Shown: positions 53,570 to 62,954 of the stretch, one piece after another | How the letters are laid out: the number at the start of each line of letters is the position of its first letter | Position numbering within the stretch: position 1 is the stretch's first letter | From: Bacteroidota bacterium | Lineage (GTDB): Bacteria; Bacteroidota; Bacteroidia; Chitinophagales; Chitinophagaceae | Assembly: GCA_018267955.1 (NCBI GenBank) | Contig: JAFDXL010000009.1 | Span: 398,717-462,716, forward strand | Length of the DNA stretch: 64,000 nucleotides | Direction of reading: 5' to 3' | Translations under genes and position numbers: made by a program | Notes under the pieces: generated by a model | The model's database searches: none | What the model was told of the DNA's origin: nothing | Seen by the model: only the letters and a program-made list of their open reading frames with translations

Positions 53570-54943
53570 ATGAAAAAAACTTTGGTTGCAGCAACCCTCG
53601 CAAGCCTTGCGTTTAGCGGAGGAATAGCGTCTGCACAGGAAAGGATATGCGGAACGGATATCGCGATTCAGCATCTTATCGCAAATAATCCGCAATTAGA
53701 GTCTGCATATACCCAATACGAAGCTGATGTTAAGCAAAGAACAGCAGCTCTGGAAGCTCAAAACACCAATGCTGCACAAAAAACTACCGCTACCTACAAC
53801 GTGCCGGTTGTATTTCACGTAGTGCTTTCGCAGGCACAAATAGATGAGATCGGAGGCGTATCGGGTATATACGACCGTATAGCTTCCCAGATCGATGTAT
53901 TGAATACGTGCTATACCGGTCAAAATTATAATACCGACAAGGGTAAAATACTCACTCAATTCCAGCCTCTGTTCGGTAATCCTAATATTACGTTCGGAAT
54001 AGCACATACCGATCCTAATGGCGGAGGAACCACGGGTGTTGAAATAAAAATTGCACCAGCAACATTTACCGGTTTTGACGTTACAGATAACAATATCAAA
54101 AAATCTTCGGGTGGAGGATTTACTACCTGGGATACGAAGTATGTAAATATCTGGATAACGCATATTACTACCGCCAGCAATGGTGGCCAAGTTTTGGGAT
54201 ATGCCTACAATCCGGGACTAGCACAATCTATGGGTGATGCATCTCTTGCAGGAGTAGTAATTGATTATCTGGCATTTGGCAGACGTAGTTCTATACGGCA
54301 AAAATTCTTTGGCACTGCGGATAAAGGAAAAACATTGGTACATGAACTAGGACACTACTTTACTTTGAAACATATATGGGGCGATCTGCCAGTTGGTGGC
54401 GGTACTTGTGATAAAACACAACCTCATAGTGACGATGATGTAGCTGATACCCCGCCTCAAAAAGATGCCAATCAATCAACATGCCCATCCGGCGTAAAAC
54501 CGAATTGTACCAATAGCCCCGGTGGCGAAATGTATATGAACTACATGGACTATGTACAGGACGCATGTATGGTGATGTTTAGCAAAGGCCAGGTTACCCG
54601 TATGCAAACAGAATTTACACCGGCCGGTGGTTCTTACCAGTTACAATTCAACGGTGGAACGCTCAACTGGCCAACCGGAATTTCGGCTGTAGAAGCTAAA
54701 AACACTTTTGATATTGTTCCAAACCCTTCTAATGGCGTATTTAGCATTAACTTTGCAAATACAACTGCAGATCTGAGGGCCGTAACAGTAGTAAACATGA
54801 TGGGACAATCTGTAAAACAGATAAACACCACGGAACCTGCCAATAGCCTATTGATAGATATGAAAGGAATGCCTGCAGGAGTATATACAGTAAACTGCCG
54901 TTTTGATGAAGGCATAGTGACAAAGAAAATAGTAATTGAATAA
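53570..54943 (+). CDS. Secreted M43 zinc metalloprotease with type IX secretion sorting domain
   Basis: The protein has 457 residues. A Sec signal peptide (about 1-21, ending GIASA) is followed by a pappalysin-type M43 protease domain with zinc site HELGHYFTLKH (His258, Glu259, His262, His268) and Met-turn region MNYMDYVQDACMVMF. The last 75 residues (VPNPSNGVFSINF, GVYTVNCRFDEGIVTKKIVIE, split here at the loop) are a T9SS type A C-terminal sorting domain, so it should be exported across the outer membrane and anchored or released. Disulfide-forming Cys pairs surround the active site. It lies 28 bases after the DUF151 gene and overlaps mqnE by 1 base. Confidence 0.92.
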   Translation: MKKTLVAATLASLAFSGGIASAQERICGTDIAIQHLIANNPQLESAYTQYEADVKQRTAALEAQNTNAAQKTTATYNVPVVFHVVLSQAQIDEIGGVSGIYDRIASQIDVLNTCYTGQNYNTDKGKILTQFQPLFGNPNITFGIAHTDPNGGGTTGVEIKIAPATFTGFDVTDNNIKKSSGGGFTTWDTKYVNIWITHITTASNGGQVLGYAYNPGLAQSMGDASLAGVVIDYLAFGRRSSIRQKFFGTADKGKTLVHELGHYFTLKHIWGDLPVGGGTCDKTQPHSDDDVADTPPQKDANQSTCPSGVKPNCTNSPGGEMYMNYMDYVQDACMVMFSKGQVTRMQTEFTPAGGSYQLQFNGGTLNWPTGISAVEAKNTFDIVPNPSNGVFSINFANTTADLRAVTVVNMMGQSVKQINTTEPANSLLIDMKGMPAGVYTVNCRFDEGIVTKKIVIE

Positions 54944-56088
54944 TGACAGAGAATTTTAGCCTGGAAGCAGCTTTAAAACACCAAGACAAAGCATTACAAG
55001 CAATAGCTGAAAAAGTAATAAACAAGCAACGCCTTACCGACGAGGAAGGCGTTTTGCTTTTTGAAAAAGGGGAATTGGGATTTGTAGGCGCACTGGCCAA
55101 CCATGTGCGCGAAAGAATGCACAGTGATAAAGTGTATTTCAACCGCAACTTCCATATAGAACCTACCAATGTTTGCGTGTTTACCTGCAATTTCTGTTCT
55201 TACTCCCGCCAATACAAGCATCGCGATGAGGGCTGGGAATTAAGCATAGAACAAATGCTGGATATCGTACGCAAATATGATGGACAGCCGGTAACAGAAG
55301 TGCATATTGTAGGTGGTGTGCACCCCAAAATGAACCTGGAGTTCTTCTGCGAACTGATCAGCAAGATACGCGCGCACAGGCCCGATCTGCACATAAAAGG
55401 CTTCACAGCGGTGGAACTGGACTACATGTTCCGCAAAGCGAAGCTTACCGTTGAAGAAGGCATGCAAAAGCTGAAGGATGCCGGGCTGCAATCTATGCCG
55501 GGCGGTGGCGCAGAAATATTCCACCCCGAAGTGCGTGAACAGATATGTGCCGATAAAGTGGATGCCGATGGCTGGCTGCTGATACATGAAACAGCGCACA
55601 AGCTGGGTATGCATACCAATGCTACGATGCTCTACGGGCATATCGAGAATTATGCACATCGTGTAGACCATATGAGCAGGCTCAGGGCGCTGCAGGATAA
55701 AACAGGCGGCTTCAATTGCTTTATACCGCTGAAGTTCAGGAACAAGGACAATGATATGTCTAACGTACCGGAATCGACCATTATCGAAGATCTGAGGCTG
55801 TATGCTATAGCGCGTTTGTTTATGGACAATTTTGCGAACCTGAAGGCATATTGGCCAATGCTTGGCCGCCAATCTGCACAGCTCACTTTATCATTTGGCG
55901 TGAACGACCTGGATGGAACTATAGATGATACTACCAGGATCTACTCTATGGCGGGCTCTGAGGAACAAACACCTTCTATGAGTACAGAAGACCTCTGTGA
56001 TCTGATAACTGCCGTAGGCCGCGTACCTGTAGAACGTGATACGCTTTATAATGAGATAAAAGTATATGCAGATGCTCCGCTTGCATAA
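54943..56088 (+). CDS. mqnE: Aminofutalosine synthase MqnE (radical SAM)
   Basis: The protein has 381 residues. The radical SAM cluster CVFTCNFC (Cys78, Cys82, Cys85) and the surrounding NFHIEPTNVC...SYSRQYKH, EVHIVGGVHPKM, GGGAEIFHPEVR and CFIPLKFRNKDND match MqnE. It makes aminofutalosine from 3-[(1-carboxyvinyl)oxy]benzoate and SAM in the futalosine route to menaquinone, the Bacteroidota respiratory quinone. MqnC shares the fold, but the NVCVFTCNFC-SYSR signature fits MqnE better. The ATG overlaps the protease stop by 1 base, although the two have no obvious link in function. Confidence 0.9.
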   Translation: MTENFSLEAALKHQDKALQAIAEKVINKQRLTDEEGVLLFEKGELGFVGALANHVRERMHSDKVYFNRNFHIEPTNVCVFTCNFCSYSRQYKHRDEGWELSIEQMLDIVRKYDGQPVTEVHIVGGVHPKMNLEFFCELISKIRAHRPDLHIKGFTAVELDYMFRKAKLTVEEGMQKLKDAGLQSMPGGGAEIFHPEVREQICADKVDADGWLLIHETAHKLGMHTNATMLYGHIENYAHRVDHMSRLRALQDKTGGFNCFIPLKFRNKDNDMSNVPESTIIEDLRLYAIARLFMDNFANLKAYWPMLGRQSAQLTLSFGVNDLDGTIDDTTRIYSMAGSEEQTPSMSTEDLCDLITAVGRVPVERDTLYNEIKVYADAPLA

Positions 56089-56107
56089 GCAGGAACTATA
56101 CATAAAA

Positions 56108-56142
56108 AATAATAGCCGGCTAATGCCGGCTATTATTTTTAT
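56108..56142. terminator. Bidirectional terminator after mqnE
   Basis: AATAATAGCCGGC (56108-56120), loop TAAT, GCCGGCTATTATT (56125-56137), then TTTA. The minus strand also reads a U tract (ATTTTTTATG), so it suits the convergent MFS gene that ends at 56146. Confidence 0.85.
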
Positions 56143-56145
56143 GTA

Positions 56146-57369
56146 TCAGTGTTCTAAAAAGTTCAGGTCTTTGCCAAAGGTTTCTTCCGTCATTACCGCG
56201 GCAATAGAACTAATGATCATCACGATAACACCGGTAATGATACCCGCGGTGATATAGCCATAGCCGGGTTGTAGTATTTTAAATCCCCATACCATGATGG
56301 GTAGCGAACCACGCACCATATTAGGCACCGTAGTAGCGGCGGTAGCTCGCAGGTTGGTACCAAAATGCTCTGCTGCCATCGTTACAAATATTGCCCAGAA
56401 ACCCGTGCCAAAGCCCACCAGGGCACATATAGCATACATTTGGGTTGCTGATCCTCCATCCTGCCGGAAATATAGCACTATGCCTACTATGGTGATAGCA
56501 TAAAAGATATATAAGGCTTTTTTACGACTCTTTAATGCCTGGCTCAGGAAGCCTATAGCAAGATCAGCGATGGATATGGCTACGTAGGAAAGCATCACCG
56601 CTTTGCCCGGGTTGATATCTTCTGCAATGCCAAAGGCTTTACCAAACTCTTTGGAGAAGGTAACCAGGATTCCTATTACATACCATGTAGGTAACCCTAT
56701 CAGTATGGCCAGCAGGTATTTTTTAAATCTTTGTCCATTGGTAAAGAACATCAGGAAGTTGCCTTTGCTAACCTCTGCATGTTGTATGTTTTTAAACATA
56801 CCTGATTCATATACACTAATGCGCAATGCAAGCAATACCAGCCCCAATCCGCCACCGATATAATAGCAAATACGCCAGTCGAACGACTGTGATATAAAAT
56901 AAGCGAGCACTGCCCCCATTAGCCCCACGCCGGCTACTACTGACGTAGCCATACCACGCTTTTCTTTTGATATCAGTTCGCTCACCAATGTAATACCAGC
57001 ACCTAATTCGCCCGCAAGGCCAATACCTGCAATGAAACGGCAGATAGCGTATTGATCTACATTTACGACAAAACCATTGGCTATATTGGCAATGGAATAA
57101 AGAAGAATGGAACCAAATAATACACTTAGCCTTCCTTTTTTATCACCCAGCATCCCCCAGATGATACCACCTATCAGCAGGCCCCACATCTGCACACTGA
57201 TGATGCGCATACCATCGCTGGAAATAAGCTCATCTGTCAGCCCCAGGCTTTTGAGGCTTTTAACACGAACTATACTAAAAAGAAGAAGGTCGTAGATATC
57301 TACAAAATAACCGAGGGCAGCTACAATTACGGGTATGCTTACAATAGAAAGCGACTTGTTTTCGTGCAT
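56146..57369 (-). CDS. Major facilitator superfamily transporter
   Basis: The protein has 407 residues with about 12 membrane helices. Motif A is GMLGDKKGRLSVLFGS between helices 2 and 3; an Arg-rich RFIAGIGLAGELGAG matches the metabolite:H+ symporter (sugar/organic acid porter) branch. Substrate unknown. No partner gene in the operon gives a hint. The nearest minus-strand gene upstream starts at 58069. Confidence 0.85.
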   Translation of the reverse strand: MHENKSLSIVSIPVIVAALGYFVDIYDLLLFSIVRVKSLKSLGLTDELISSDGMRIISVQMWGLLIGGIIWGMLGDKKGRLSVLFGSILLYSIANIANGFVVNVDQYAICRFIAGIGLAGELGAGITLVSELISKEKRGMATSVVAGVGLMGAVLAYFISQSFDWRICYYIGGGLGLVLLALRISVYESGMFKNIQHAEVSKGNFLMFFTNGQRFKKYLLAILIGLPTWYVIGILVTFSKEFGKAFGIAEDINPGKAVMLSYVAISIADLAIGFLSQALKSRKKALYIFYAITIVGIVLYFRQDGGSATQMYAICALVGFGTGFWAIFVTMAAEHFGTNLRATAATTVPNMVRGSLPIMVWGFKILQPGYGYITAGIITGVIVMIISSIAAVMTEETFGKDLNFLEH

Positions 57370-57403
57370 AATACATTTGGCGTAGTGCGCACAAAATACA
57401 GTT

Positions 57404-58069
57404 TTATTTTTCAGCTTCAGCCGGTTTCTTCTTACCGAAGAACATTTTGAAAATTACCGGTGCGGTTGTAACTATGATCAGGCCAATTACTATTTTTTCA
57501 AAATTATGATGTACCCATTCGTTCTTACCAAGGAAGTAACCTGAAAGGGTCATACTCATGATCCAGGCCACGCTACCGATGATATTAAATGAAAAGAACT
57601 TTCTCCGGTCCATACGCACGATACCTGCAACGATAGGAGCAAATGTGCGCACAATAGGAAGGAAGCGAGCCAGTATAATGGCACTACCGCCGCGTTTATC
57701 ATAGAATTCTTTTGCCTGCAATACGTGTTTTCTTTTAAACAATAAAGTATCACGTTTTTCGAACAGGATCGGGCCGGTTTTTTTACCAAACCAATACCCA
57801 ACCATATTACCTACAACACCTGCTATACTGAATATTGCTATCCAGTAGCTTAGGTTTGCAAAATCATTAGGAAATGGATTGCCCGAGTCTGCGATCATCA
57901 GGCCTGCAACAAATAGCAAAGAATCTCCCGGAAGGAAAAAACCAACGAACAAACCAGTCTCCGCAAAGATGATCAGAGCCACCAGGTAAAGGCCACCGTA
58001 GTCCTTCACCAGTTCCTTCAACTTGTCTGCGTTCGTCAGTTGCTTTAAAAGCTCTATGATATTGTGCAT
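57404..58069 (-). CDS. DedA-family membrane protein
   Basis: The protein has 221 residues. Conserved DedA motifs are visible: FAETGLFVGFFLPGDSLLF (acidic residue in the first helix) and the segment ILARFLPIVRTFAPIVAG (the Arg/Pro re-entrant motif). DedA proteins scramble or flip lipids such as undecaprenyl phosphate and support membrane homeostasis. It stands between the MFS and DAACS genes on the minus strand with gaps of about 35-45 bases. Confidence 0.92.
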   Translation of the reverse strand: MHNIIELLKQLTNADKLKELVKDYGGLYLVALIIFAETGLFVGFFLPGDSLLFVAGLMIADSGNPFPNDFANLSYWIAIFSIAGVVGNMVGYWFGKKTGPILFEKRDTLLFKRKHVLQAKEFYDKRGGSAIILARFLPIVRTFAPIVAGIVRMDRRKFFSFNIIGSVAWIMSMTLSGYFLGKNEWVHHNFEKIVIGLIIVTTAPVIFKMFFGKKKPAEAEK

Positions 58070-58112
58070 TATGGTTTTTTAGCGGCGTGAAAATAAAGAA
58101 TTTAACCCAATT

Positions 58113-59507
58113 CTATCCATTTAATGAGTTTTCCCATTTGCTCACGGCCACGGTGGCTACGCTGTTACCTATTACGTTGGTAGCGCTGCGGCCCATATCC
58201 AGCAACGGATCTATGCCCAATAACAGCGCCAGCCCGGCCTCGGGTATGTTAAAAGTAGCCAGGGTACCTGCTATTACCACTAGCGATGCTCTTGGAACAC
58301 CTGCGATGCCTTTGCTGGTAAGCATCAATACCAGTAGCATACTCAGTTCCGTGCCAGGATCAAGGTGTATGCCGTATGCCTGCGCTATGAACATAGATGC
58401 AAAGGTCATATACATCATAGAGCCATCAAGATTGAAGGAATACCCTAATGGCAGCACAAAGCTCACAATGCGATCATTACAGCCAAACCGTTCCAGCTCC
58501 ATCATTGTTTTAGGGAATGCTGCCTCGCTGCTGCTGGTACTGAACGCCAGCAAGGTCGGTTCTTTAATATGCCTGAGTAATGTAAATATTCGCTTCCTGA
58601 CAAATAAACTGCCCGCCAATAACAATACGACCCATAAAAGAAGCAAGCCAAAATAAAATTCGCTAATGAAAATAGAATAGGTAGAAAGAATGCCCAGGCC
58701 TTGCTTGGCTATTATTGCCGTCATAGCGCCGAATACTGCAACGGGTGCCGCCTTCATCACATAGCCGGTTATTTTCAATATCACGTGCGCAATAGCATCC
58801 ATGGCTTTGATGACGATCTCGCCCTTCTCCCCTATTGCAGCGGTGGCTACGCCAAAGAATAAGGCAAACACTACGATTTGCAAAATCTCATTCTTCGCCA
58901 TAGATTCAAATACACTGCTGGGGAATACATGGTATAAGAACTCTCTAAGCGTCAGGGCCGTCTTTTTAATACCTGTATCTACTGCTGCATCCGGCAATGG
59001 CAAATGCATGGCTACACCAGGTTTAAAGAAATTTACCAGCATCATACCCAAAAAAAGGCTGGCAAAGGATGCGCTGAAAAACCATAGCAATGTTTTACCG
59101 CCAATGCGCCCTACGGATTTAATATCACCGAGTTTTGCAACCCCAACAACCAGTGTAGTAAATACCAATGGCGCTACGATCATCTTTATGAGCCTAAGGA
59201 AAATATCAGCAAGCAAGGAGAAGGGTTCCAGCTTATCGTCCCGGGCAATTATTGCTGCCGACTTAGATTTAGATAACGATTCTACCTCTGCCTTCAGTGA
59301 ATGATATGCAGGGAAAGTAGTATCGTGAAGCGTTGTTAATTGATTTTGCAAAGACTTTATGGTCACCTCTGCAGTGGCAATCCTTTGATTTTCGGCAGAC
59401 ACATAGCTACTGTTGAGCATAAACCCAAGGCCTATACCCAAAATGAGTGCAATGAGAATATATAATGTCAGGCGGTTCTTTTTTGCCGGTGCGTGTATTT
59501 CTGCCAT
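58113..59507 (-). CDS. Dicarboxylate/amino acid:cation symporter (DAACS)
   Basis: The protein has 464 residues. The serine-rich hairpin AFSTSSSEAAFPKTM and the substrate-binding loop FNLDGSMMYM are signature segments of the GltP/DctA family. Eight or so membrane helices and two re-entrant hairpins are expected. A charged, likely periplasmic segment at residues 25-85 (between helices 1 and 2) is longer than in many family members. It should import C4-dicarboxylates or acidic amino acids with sodium or protons. Confidence 0.9.
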   Translation of the reverse strand: MAEIHAPAKKNRLTLYILIALILGIGLGFMLNSSYVSAENQRIATAEVTIKSLQNQLTTLHDTTFPAYHSLKAEVESLSKSKSAAIIARDDKLEPFSLLADIFLRLIKMIVAPLVFTTLVVGVAKLGDIKSVGRIGGKTLLWFFSASFASLFLGMMLVNFFKPGVAMHLPLPDAAVDTGIKKTALTLREFLYHVFPSSVFESMAKNEILQIVVFALFFGVATAAIGEKGEIVIKAMDAIAHVILKITGYVMKAAPVAVFGAMTAIIAKQGLGILSTYSIFISEFYFGLLLLWVVLLLAGSLFVRKRIFTLLRHIKEPTLLAFSTSSSEAAFPKTMMELERFGCNDRIVSFVLPLGYSFNLDGSMMYMTFASMFIAQAYGIHLDPGTELSMLLVLMLTSKGIAGVPRASLVVIAGTLATFNIPEAGLALLLGIDPLLDMGRSATNVIGNSVATVAVSKWENSLNG

Positions 59508-59522
59508 CGGGCTAAGATAGTA

Positions 59523-60428
59523 TTAATAAATGAGGCTTTGTTGTATAGAAACATTCCCCTGCAGGCCACCTGTATGGATGCATAATATGCGGGCATCAGC
59601 CGGGAAAACCTGTTGCTGAAGCTGCTGCTGAATGCCGGCCATCATCTTACCTGTGTACACCATATCCAATGGTATTTCATTCGTACGATAAAACTCGTTC
59701 ATGAACCCGATCAATTCATCTGTCCACTTGCCAAAGCCACCGAAGTGCCAATCTGCGTATATCTTTTTGTTAGCTCGTTTATCTGCTTCTAAATAGATAT
59801 CTATTATCTCATTCAGATAATCGCCGCCTTTCATAGGTGCATACCCATAAACACTCGTATCAGCAGGTAATGCATTAGCCACCCCGCAAAAACTGGTTCC
59901 CGTGCCTACGGCAAGGCAAATATGCGTGTATTTGTCATCAATAAAAGAAGCGATCTCTTCGCAGCCAATACGACCATTCTCATTCGCCCCACCTTCCGGT
60001 ATTATGTATGGCAGATCAAATTGCTGGCTCAGTTGTAAAAGGTAGTCCCCCTCCTCTTTCATTGCATATTCTTCCCTGCTGACGAACTGTAACTCCATAC
60101 CATACGCCACACAATCCTGCAAAGTAGGTGTGATGCTTTTTTGTGCATAGGTGCCTCTTACAATACCTATAGACCTCAACCCATATTGCTTTGCCGCAGC
60201 CGCTGCTGCTACCAGGTGGTTAGAATATGCCCCGCCAAATGTCAGCACTGACTTATACCCTTCTTCAATAGCATGTTGCAGGTTGTGCTTCAGCTTATAC
60301 CATTTATTGCCGGAAACTACAGGATGTACTACATCGAGCCGAAGCATGTCTAAGGCCGCGACATAAGGACGATACCAATCAGGATGGAGAGGCTGTATGA
60401 AAGGCTCCCTGTTAGGAATTGTATCCAT
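59523..60428 (-). CDS. PLP-dependent ACC deaminase / D-cysteine desulfhydrase family enzyme
   Basis: The protein has 301 residues. The active-site Lys lies in the segment VSGNKWYKLKHNL, followed by FGGAYSNHLVAAAAAAKQYG and PEGGANENGRIG, typical for this tryptophan-synthase-beta-like family. ACC deaminase and D-cysteine desulfhydrase cannot be separated by eye. It overlaps era by 17 bases, so the two are expressed together. Confidence 0.88.
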   Translation of the reverse strand: MDTIPNREPFIQPLHPDWYRPYVAALDMLRLDVVHPVVSGNKWYKLKHNLQHAIEEGYKSVLTFGGAYSNHLVAAAAAAKQYGLRSIGIVRGTYAQKSITPTLQDCVAYGMELQFVSREEYAMKEEGDYLLQLSQQFDLPYIIPEGGANENGRIGCEEIASFIDDKYTHICLAVGTGTSFCGVANALPADTSVYGYAPMKGGDYLNEIIDIYLEADKRANKKIYADWHFGGFGKWTDELIGFMNEFYRTNEIPLDMVYTGKMMAGIQQQLQQQVFPADARILCIHTGGLQGNVSIQQSLIY

Positions 60429-61299
60429 ATTCTTTCAGGTAGTTCTCGTTATCGCGCCATTTAGGCCGCACTTTCACAAACAACTCCAGGTGCACCTTAC
60501 CCTGCACAAACTCTTCAATTGCTTTACGGGCGTTGATACCTAGCTGCTTTATCATGCTGCCACCCTTACCTATCAGTATTACTTTTTGCGTTTCGCGGGT
60601 AACGATGATGTCTGCTTTAATAACATTGATATTCGGCTTCTCCTCAAACGACTGTATCAGCACTGCTGTATGGTATGGAATTTCTTCCTGGTACAGGTCA
60701 TAGATCTGTTTGCGTATCAGCTCGCTTACAAAAAAGCGAACGGGCCTGTCTGATATATGATCTTCCGGATAATAAGGCATCCCTTCCGGCAGGTATTTAA
60801 GAATAGCAGGCATGATCTTATCAATATCCTTACCACTCTTAGCAGATACCGCTAATACATCCTGTATCTTAAACTTTTCTTTGTATTGCTTTATGATCCC
60901 GTCAACGCTGCCCTTGTCTTTAACAAGATCCTTTTTATTCAGCAGCAGTATTACAGGCACTTTCAGCTTAAGCATATCATGTATCGCCTCAAACTCCTCC
61001 ATAGGCAGCGTTATATCATGCACAAGTATTGCTACGTCGGCATCTTCGAGTGCACTTTTTACATGCAGCATCATTTTTTGATGCAGTTTATACTTCGGTT
61101 CAATAATTCCCGGTGTGTCAGAAAAAATTACCTGGTAGTTTGGTTCATTAAGTATCCCTAATATTCTGTGGCGCGTGGTTTGCACTTTTGCAGATGTAAT
61201 CACCAACTGCTCACCAAGTAATGCATTAAGTAAAGTTGACTTACCGGCATTAGGCGCACCAAAAATGTTTACAAAACCCGACTGAAATTGCTCTTGCAT
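60412..61299 (-). CDS. era: GTPase Era
   Basis: The protein has 295 residues from ATG 61299 (MQEQFQSG). G1 GAPNAGKS (14-21), G3 DTPG, and G4 NKKD are all present. The C-terminal KH domain has GKGGSMIKQLG as its GxxG loop. Era binds the 3' end of 16S rRNA and aids 30S assembly. I chose this start because the promoter element CAAAAGTA/TACTTTTG lies at 61308-61315, which is inside the longer frame. Initiator tRNA is encoded divergently on the other side. Confidence 0.95.
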   Translation of the reverse strand: MQEQFQSGFVNIFGAPNAGKSTLLNALLGEQLVITSAKVQTTRHRILGILNEPNYQVIFSDTPGIIEPKYKLHQKMMLHVKSALEDADVAILVHDITLPMEEFEAIHDMLKLKVPVILLLNKKDLVKDKGSVDGIIKQYKEKFKIQDVLAVSAKSGKDIDKIMPAILKYLPEGMPYYPEDHISDRPVRFFVSELIRKQIYDLYQEEIPYHTAVLIQSFEEKPNINVIKADIIVTRETQKVILIGKGGSMIKQLGINARKAIEEFVQGKVHLELFVKVRPKWRDNENYLKEYGYNS

Positions 61300-61307
61300 A
61301 TGATACA

Positions 61308-61336
61308 CAAAAGTATGACAAGGAAATAAATTCAAA
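61308..61336 (-). promoter_or_regulatory. era promoter
   Basis: On the minus strand TTTG (61336-61333), 17 bases, then TACTTTTG (61315-61308) match the Bacteroidota consensus. The ATG lies 8 bases downstream, so the era transcript should have a leader of only a few bases at most. Confidence 0.7.
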
Positions 61337-61342
61337 ACTTTG

Positions 61343-61373
61343 TTTGCAGATTAATATTGTTATCCTATCTTTG
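61343..61373 (+). promoter_or_regulatory. Promoter of the initiator tRNA gene
   Basis: TTTG (61343-61346), 19 bases, TATCTTTG (61366-61373), a perfect Bacteroidota promoter, ends 10 bases before the tRNA. A second TTTG directly in front (61339-61342) is an alternative -33. Confidence 0.8.
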
Positions 61374-61383
61374 CACCCCACAT

Positions 61384-61455
<72 letters not shown>

Positions 61456-61502
61456 CAACAACATATAGATTTATCGCTTAGAGCGATACAATTTAGGAAG
61501 AG

Positions 61503-61548
61503 AGCCACGTTACACATCCCAAAAAAATCAGGGATATGAAACGTGGCT
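61503..61548 (+). other. Long hairpin downstream of the initiator tRNA
   Basis: AGCCACGTT (61503-61511) pairs with AACGTGGCT (61540-61548); inside it, ATCCC (61516-61520) pairs with GGGAT (61531-61535) around an A-rich loop. There is no strong T tract (TCATCTTTGTTA follows), so it may be a processing or termination structure for the tRNA transcript. Confidence 0.6.
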
Positions 61549-61663
61549 TCATCTTTGTTATAACATTACTAACATCTTATTAACTGATAGAAAACAAACC
61601 GATAACAACAAAACATATTCATTGCACTATAATTTTACCATCGAAAAATAAAGAACTACAACA

Positions 61664-62140
61664 ATGAAAAACATTCTATTCATCAGCATCCTGGGCATGG
61701 TAGCTTTTTCTGCCTGCAGTAAAAAGAACAACATCAACGGGAACATTGGAAACAGGGACGAGATCCTTACCAGCCGCCACTGGCAAATCACTTCAAAGAA
61801 AGCTAACAACTCTTATGTTGACATAAAATCCTGCGAAAAAGACAATTATTTCGTTTTCGAAACATCAGGCAACGGCCGTTGGGAAGAAGGCAACAATAAC
61901 TGCTTCGCTATATCTAACAGCGGAACGGATAGCACGGGTGCACCTATACCTACAGCTACATACTTTACATGGTCTATTACAGGTGATCAAAGGATCATAT
62001 ACATCAAAAACTTTGGCAAAGACGGTTATAACCCCGAATGGCAAATCACCAATATGGACTACAGTTCGCTGGACGTGCGCACATCTCAAAGAGTAGATAA
62101 CGAAACCGTGGTATATGATATACACCTGGTTGCTTTGTAA
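61664..62140 (+). CDS. Lipocalin-like lipoprotein, paralogue of 44461-44949
   Basis: The protein has 158 residues. Signal and lipobox are MKNILFISILGMVAFSAC (Cys18). The mature part shows the same order of blocks as the protein at 44461: SRHWQIT, then CEKDNYFVFETSGNGRWEEG, FTWSITGDQRIIYI. The two have little identity otherwise but the same Cys/Asp layout. It ends with a strong terminator at 62166 and is a single-gene unit. Confidence 0.78.
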   Translation: MKNILFISILGMVAFSACSKKNNINGNIGNRDEILTSRHWQITSKKANNSYVDIKSCEKDNYFVFETSGNGRWEEGNNNCFAISNSGTDSTGAPIPTATYFTWSITGDQRIIYIKNFGKDGYNPEWQITNMDYSSLDVRTSQRVDNETVVYDIHLVAL

Positions 62141-62165
62141 GATAATACGTATGAAATATAACAGG

Positions 62166-62194
62166 CGGAGCGCATATAACGGCGCTCCGTTTTT
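62166..62194 (+). terminator. Intrinsic terminator
   Basis: CGGAGCGC (62166-62173), loop ATATAACG, GCGCTCCG (62182-62189), then TTTTT. It ends the lipoprotein gene transcript. Confidence 0.9.
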
Positions 62195-62237
62195 ATTTAA
62201 ATAAGCCACAGGTATGGCTTTTACATTTTTTTTCCTT

Positions 62238-62245
62238 TATTTTTG
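62238..62245 (+). promoter_or_regulatory. -7 element of the NlpC/P60 gene
   Basis: TATTTTTG at 62238-62245 is a perfect TAnnTTTG. No clean TTTG -33 is seen upstream (T-rich stretch). It shows that the longer frame starting at 62243 cannot be translated from this promoter, which supports the ATG at 62267. Confidence 0.6.
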
Positions 62246-62266
62246 CTACAATCAAAACAGAGGTGG

Positions 62267-62950
62267 ATGAGATTATTGAAGACTGTATGCCTTGGCATAA
62301 GCATAGCAGCCTTAGGTTCCCTTGGGGGTTGTACCAGCAGCGAAGAGCTGATGCAGGCAACCAACAGAAAAAACACAAAATGTAAAACTGAATTCCTTGA
62401 TGATGTAACCATTAAGGGTTGCAGCACCAATGTTCACACCAATATCTCCGGCGGTAAGGTGGCCTTAACAGAAGATACCCACCGCAGGAAAAAGAAAGAA
62501 TCTATCTTAAACAGCTACATACAGCAGAAATATTCTGAGATGATGAATGTAGCGCCCGACTATATCAGAAGCCTGAAACTATACTCTTTTATTGATGACT
62601 GGTATGGTGTGCGTTATCGCCTTGGCGGTAATGACAAATCGGGCATAGACTGCTCTGCATTCGTACAGCAACTGTATGGCAACGTATTCAATATAGACCT
62701 GGTACGTACCTCTTTCGATCAGTATAACTCTGTTACCTACGTTTGGCATAAAACAGAGCTGCATGAAGGCGATCTTGTTTTTTTCCGTACGCGGGGCAAG
62801 CATATCACCCATGTGGGCGTGTACCTGATGAACAGCTATTTCGTACATGCATCTACCAGCGGCGTGATGATCAGCAGCCTTAAAGAAGGCTACTGGTCGC
62901 AAAGATTTGCAGGTGCGGGATATGTAGATTTGAACAAGAACAAAGGCTAA
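62267..62950 (+). CDS. NlpC/P60-family cell-wall hydrolase lipoprotein
   Basis: The protein has 227 residues from ATG 62267. Lipobox LGGC puts the lipidated Cys at 22. The NlpC/P60 cysteine-peptidase domain is C-terminal, with Cys129 (GIDCSAFVQQLYG), His182 (HITHVGVYL) and the third polar residue His194 (YFVHAS). It should cut peptide stems in peptidoglycan from the inner face of the outer membrane. It is convergent with the phosphatase gene 4 bases further on. Confidence 0.93.
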   Translation: MRLLKTVCLGISIAALGSLGGCTSSEELMQATNRKNTKCKTEFLDDVTIKGCSTNVHTNISGGKVALTEDTHRRKKKESILNSYIQQKYSEMMNVAPDYIRSLKLYSFIDDWYGVRYRLGGNDKSGIDCSAFVQQLYGNVFNIDLVRTSFDQYNSVTYVWHKTELHEGDLVFFRTRGKHITHVGVYLMNSYFVHASTSGVMISSLKEGYWSQRFAGAGYVDLNKNKG

Positions 62951-62954
62951 CCCC

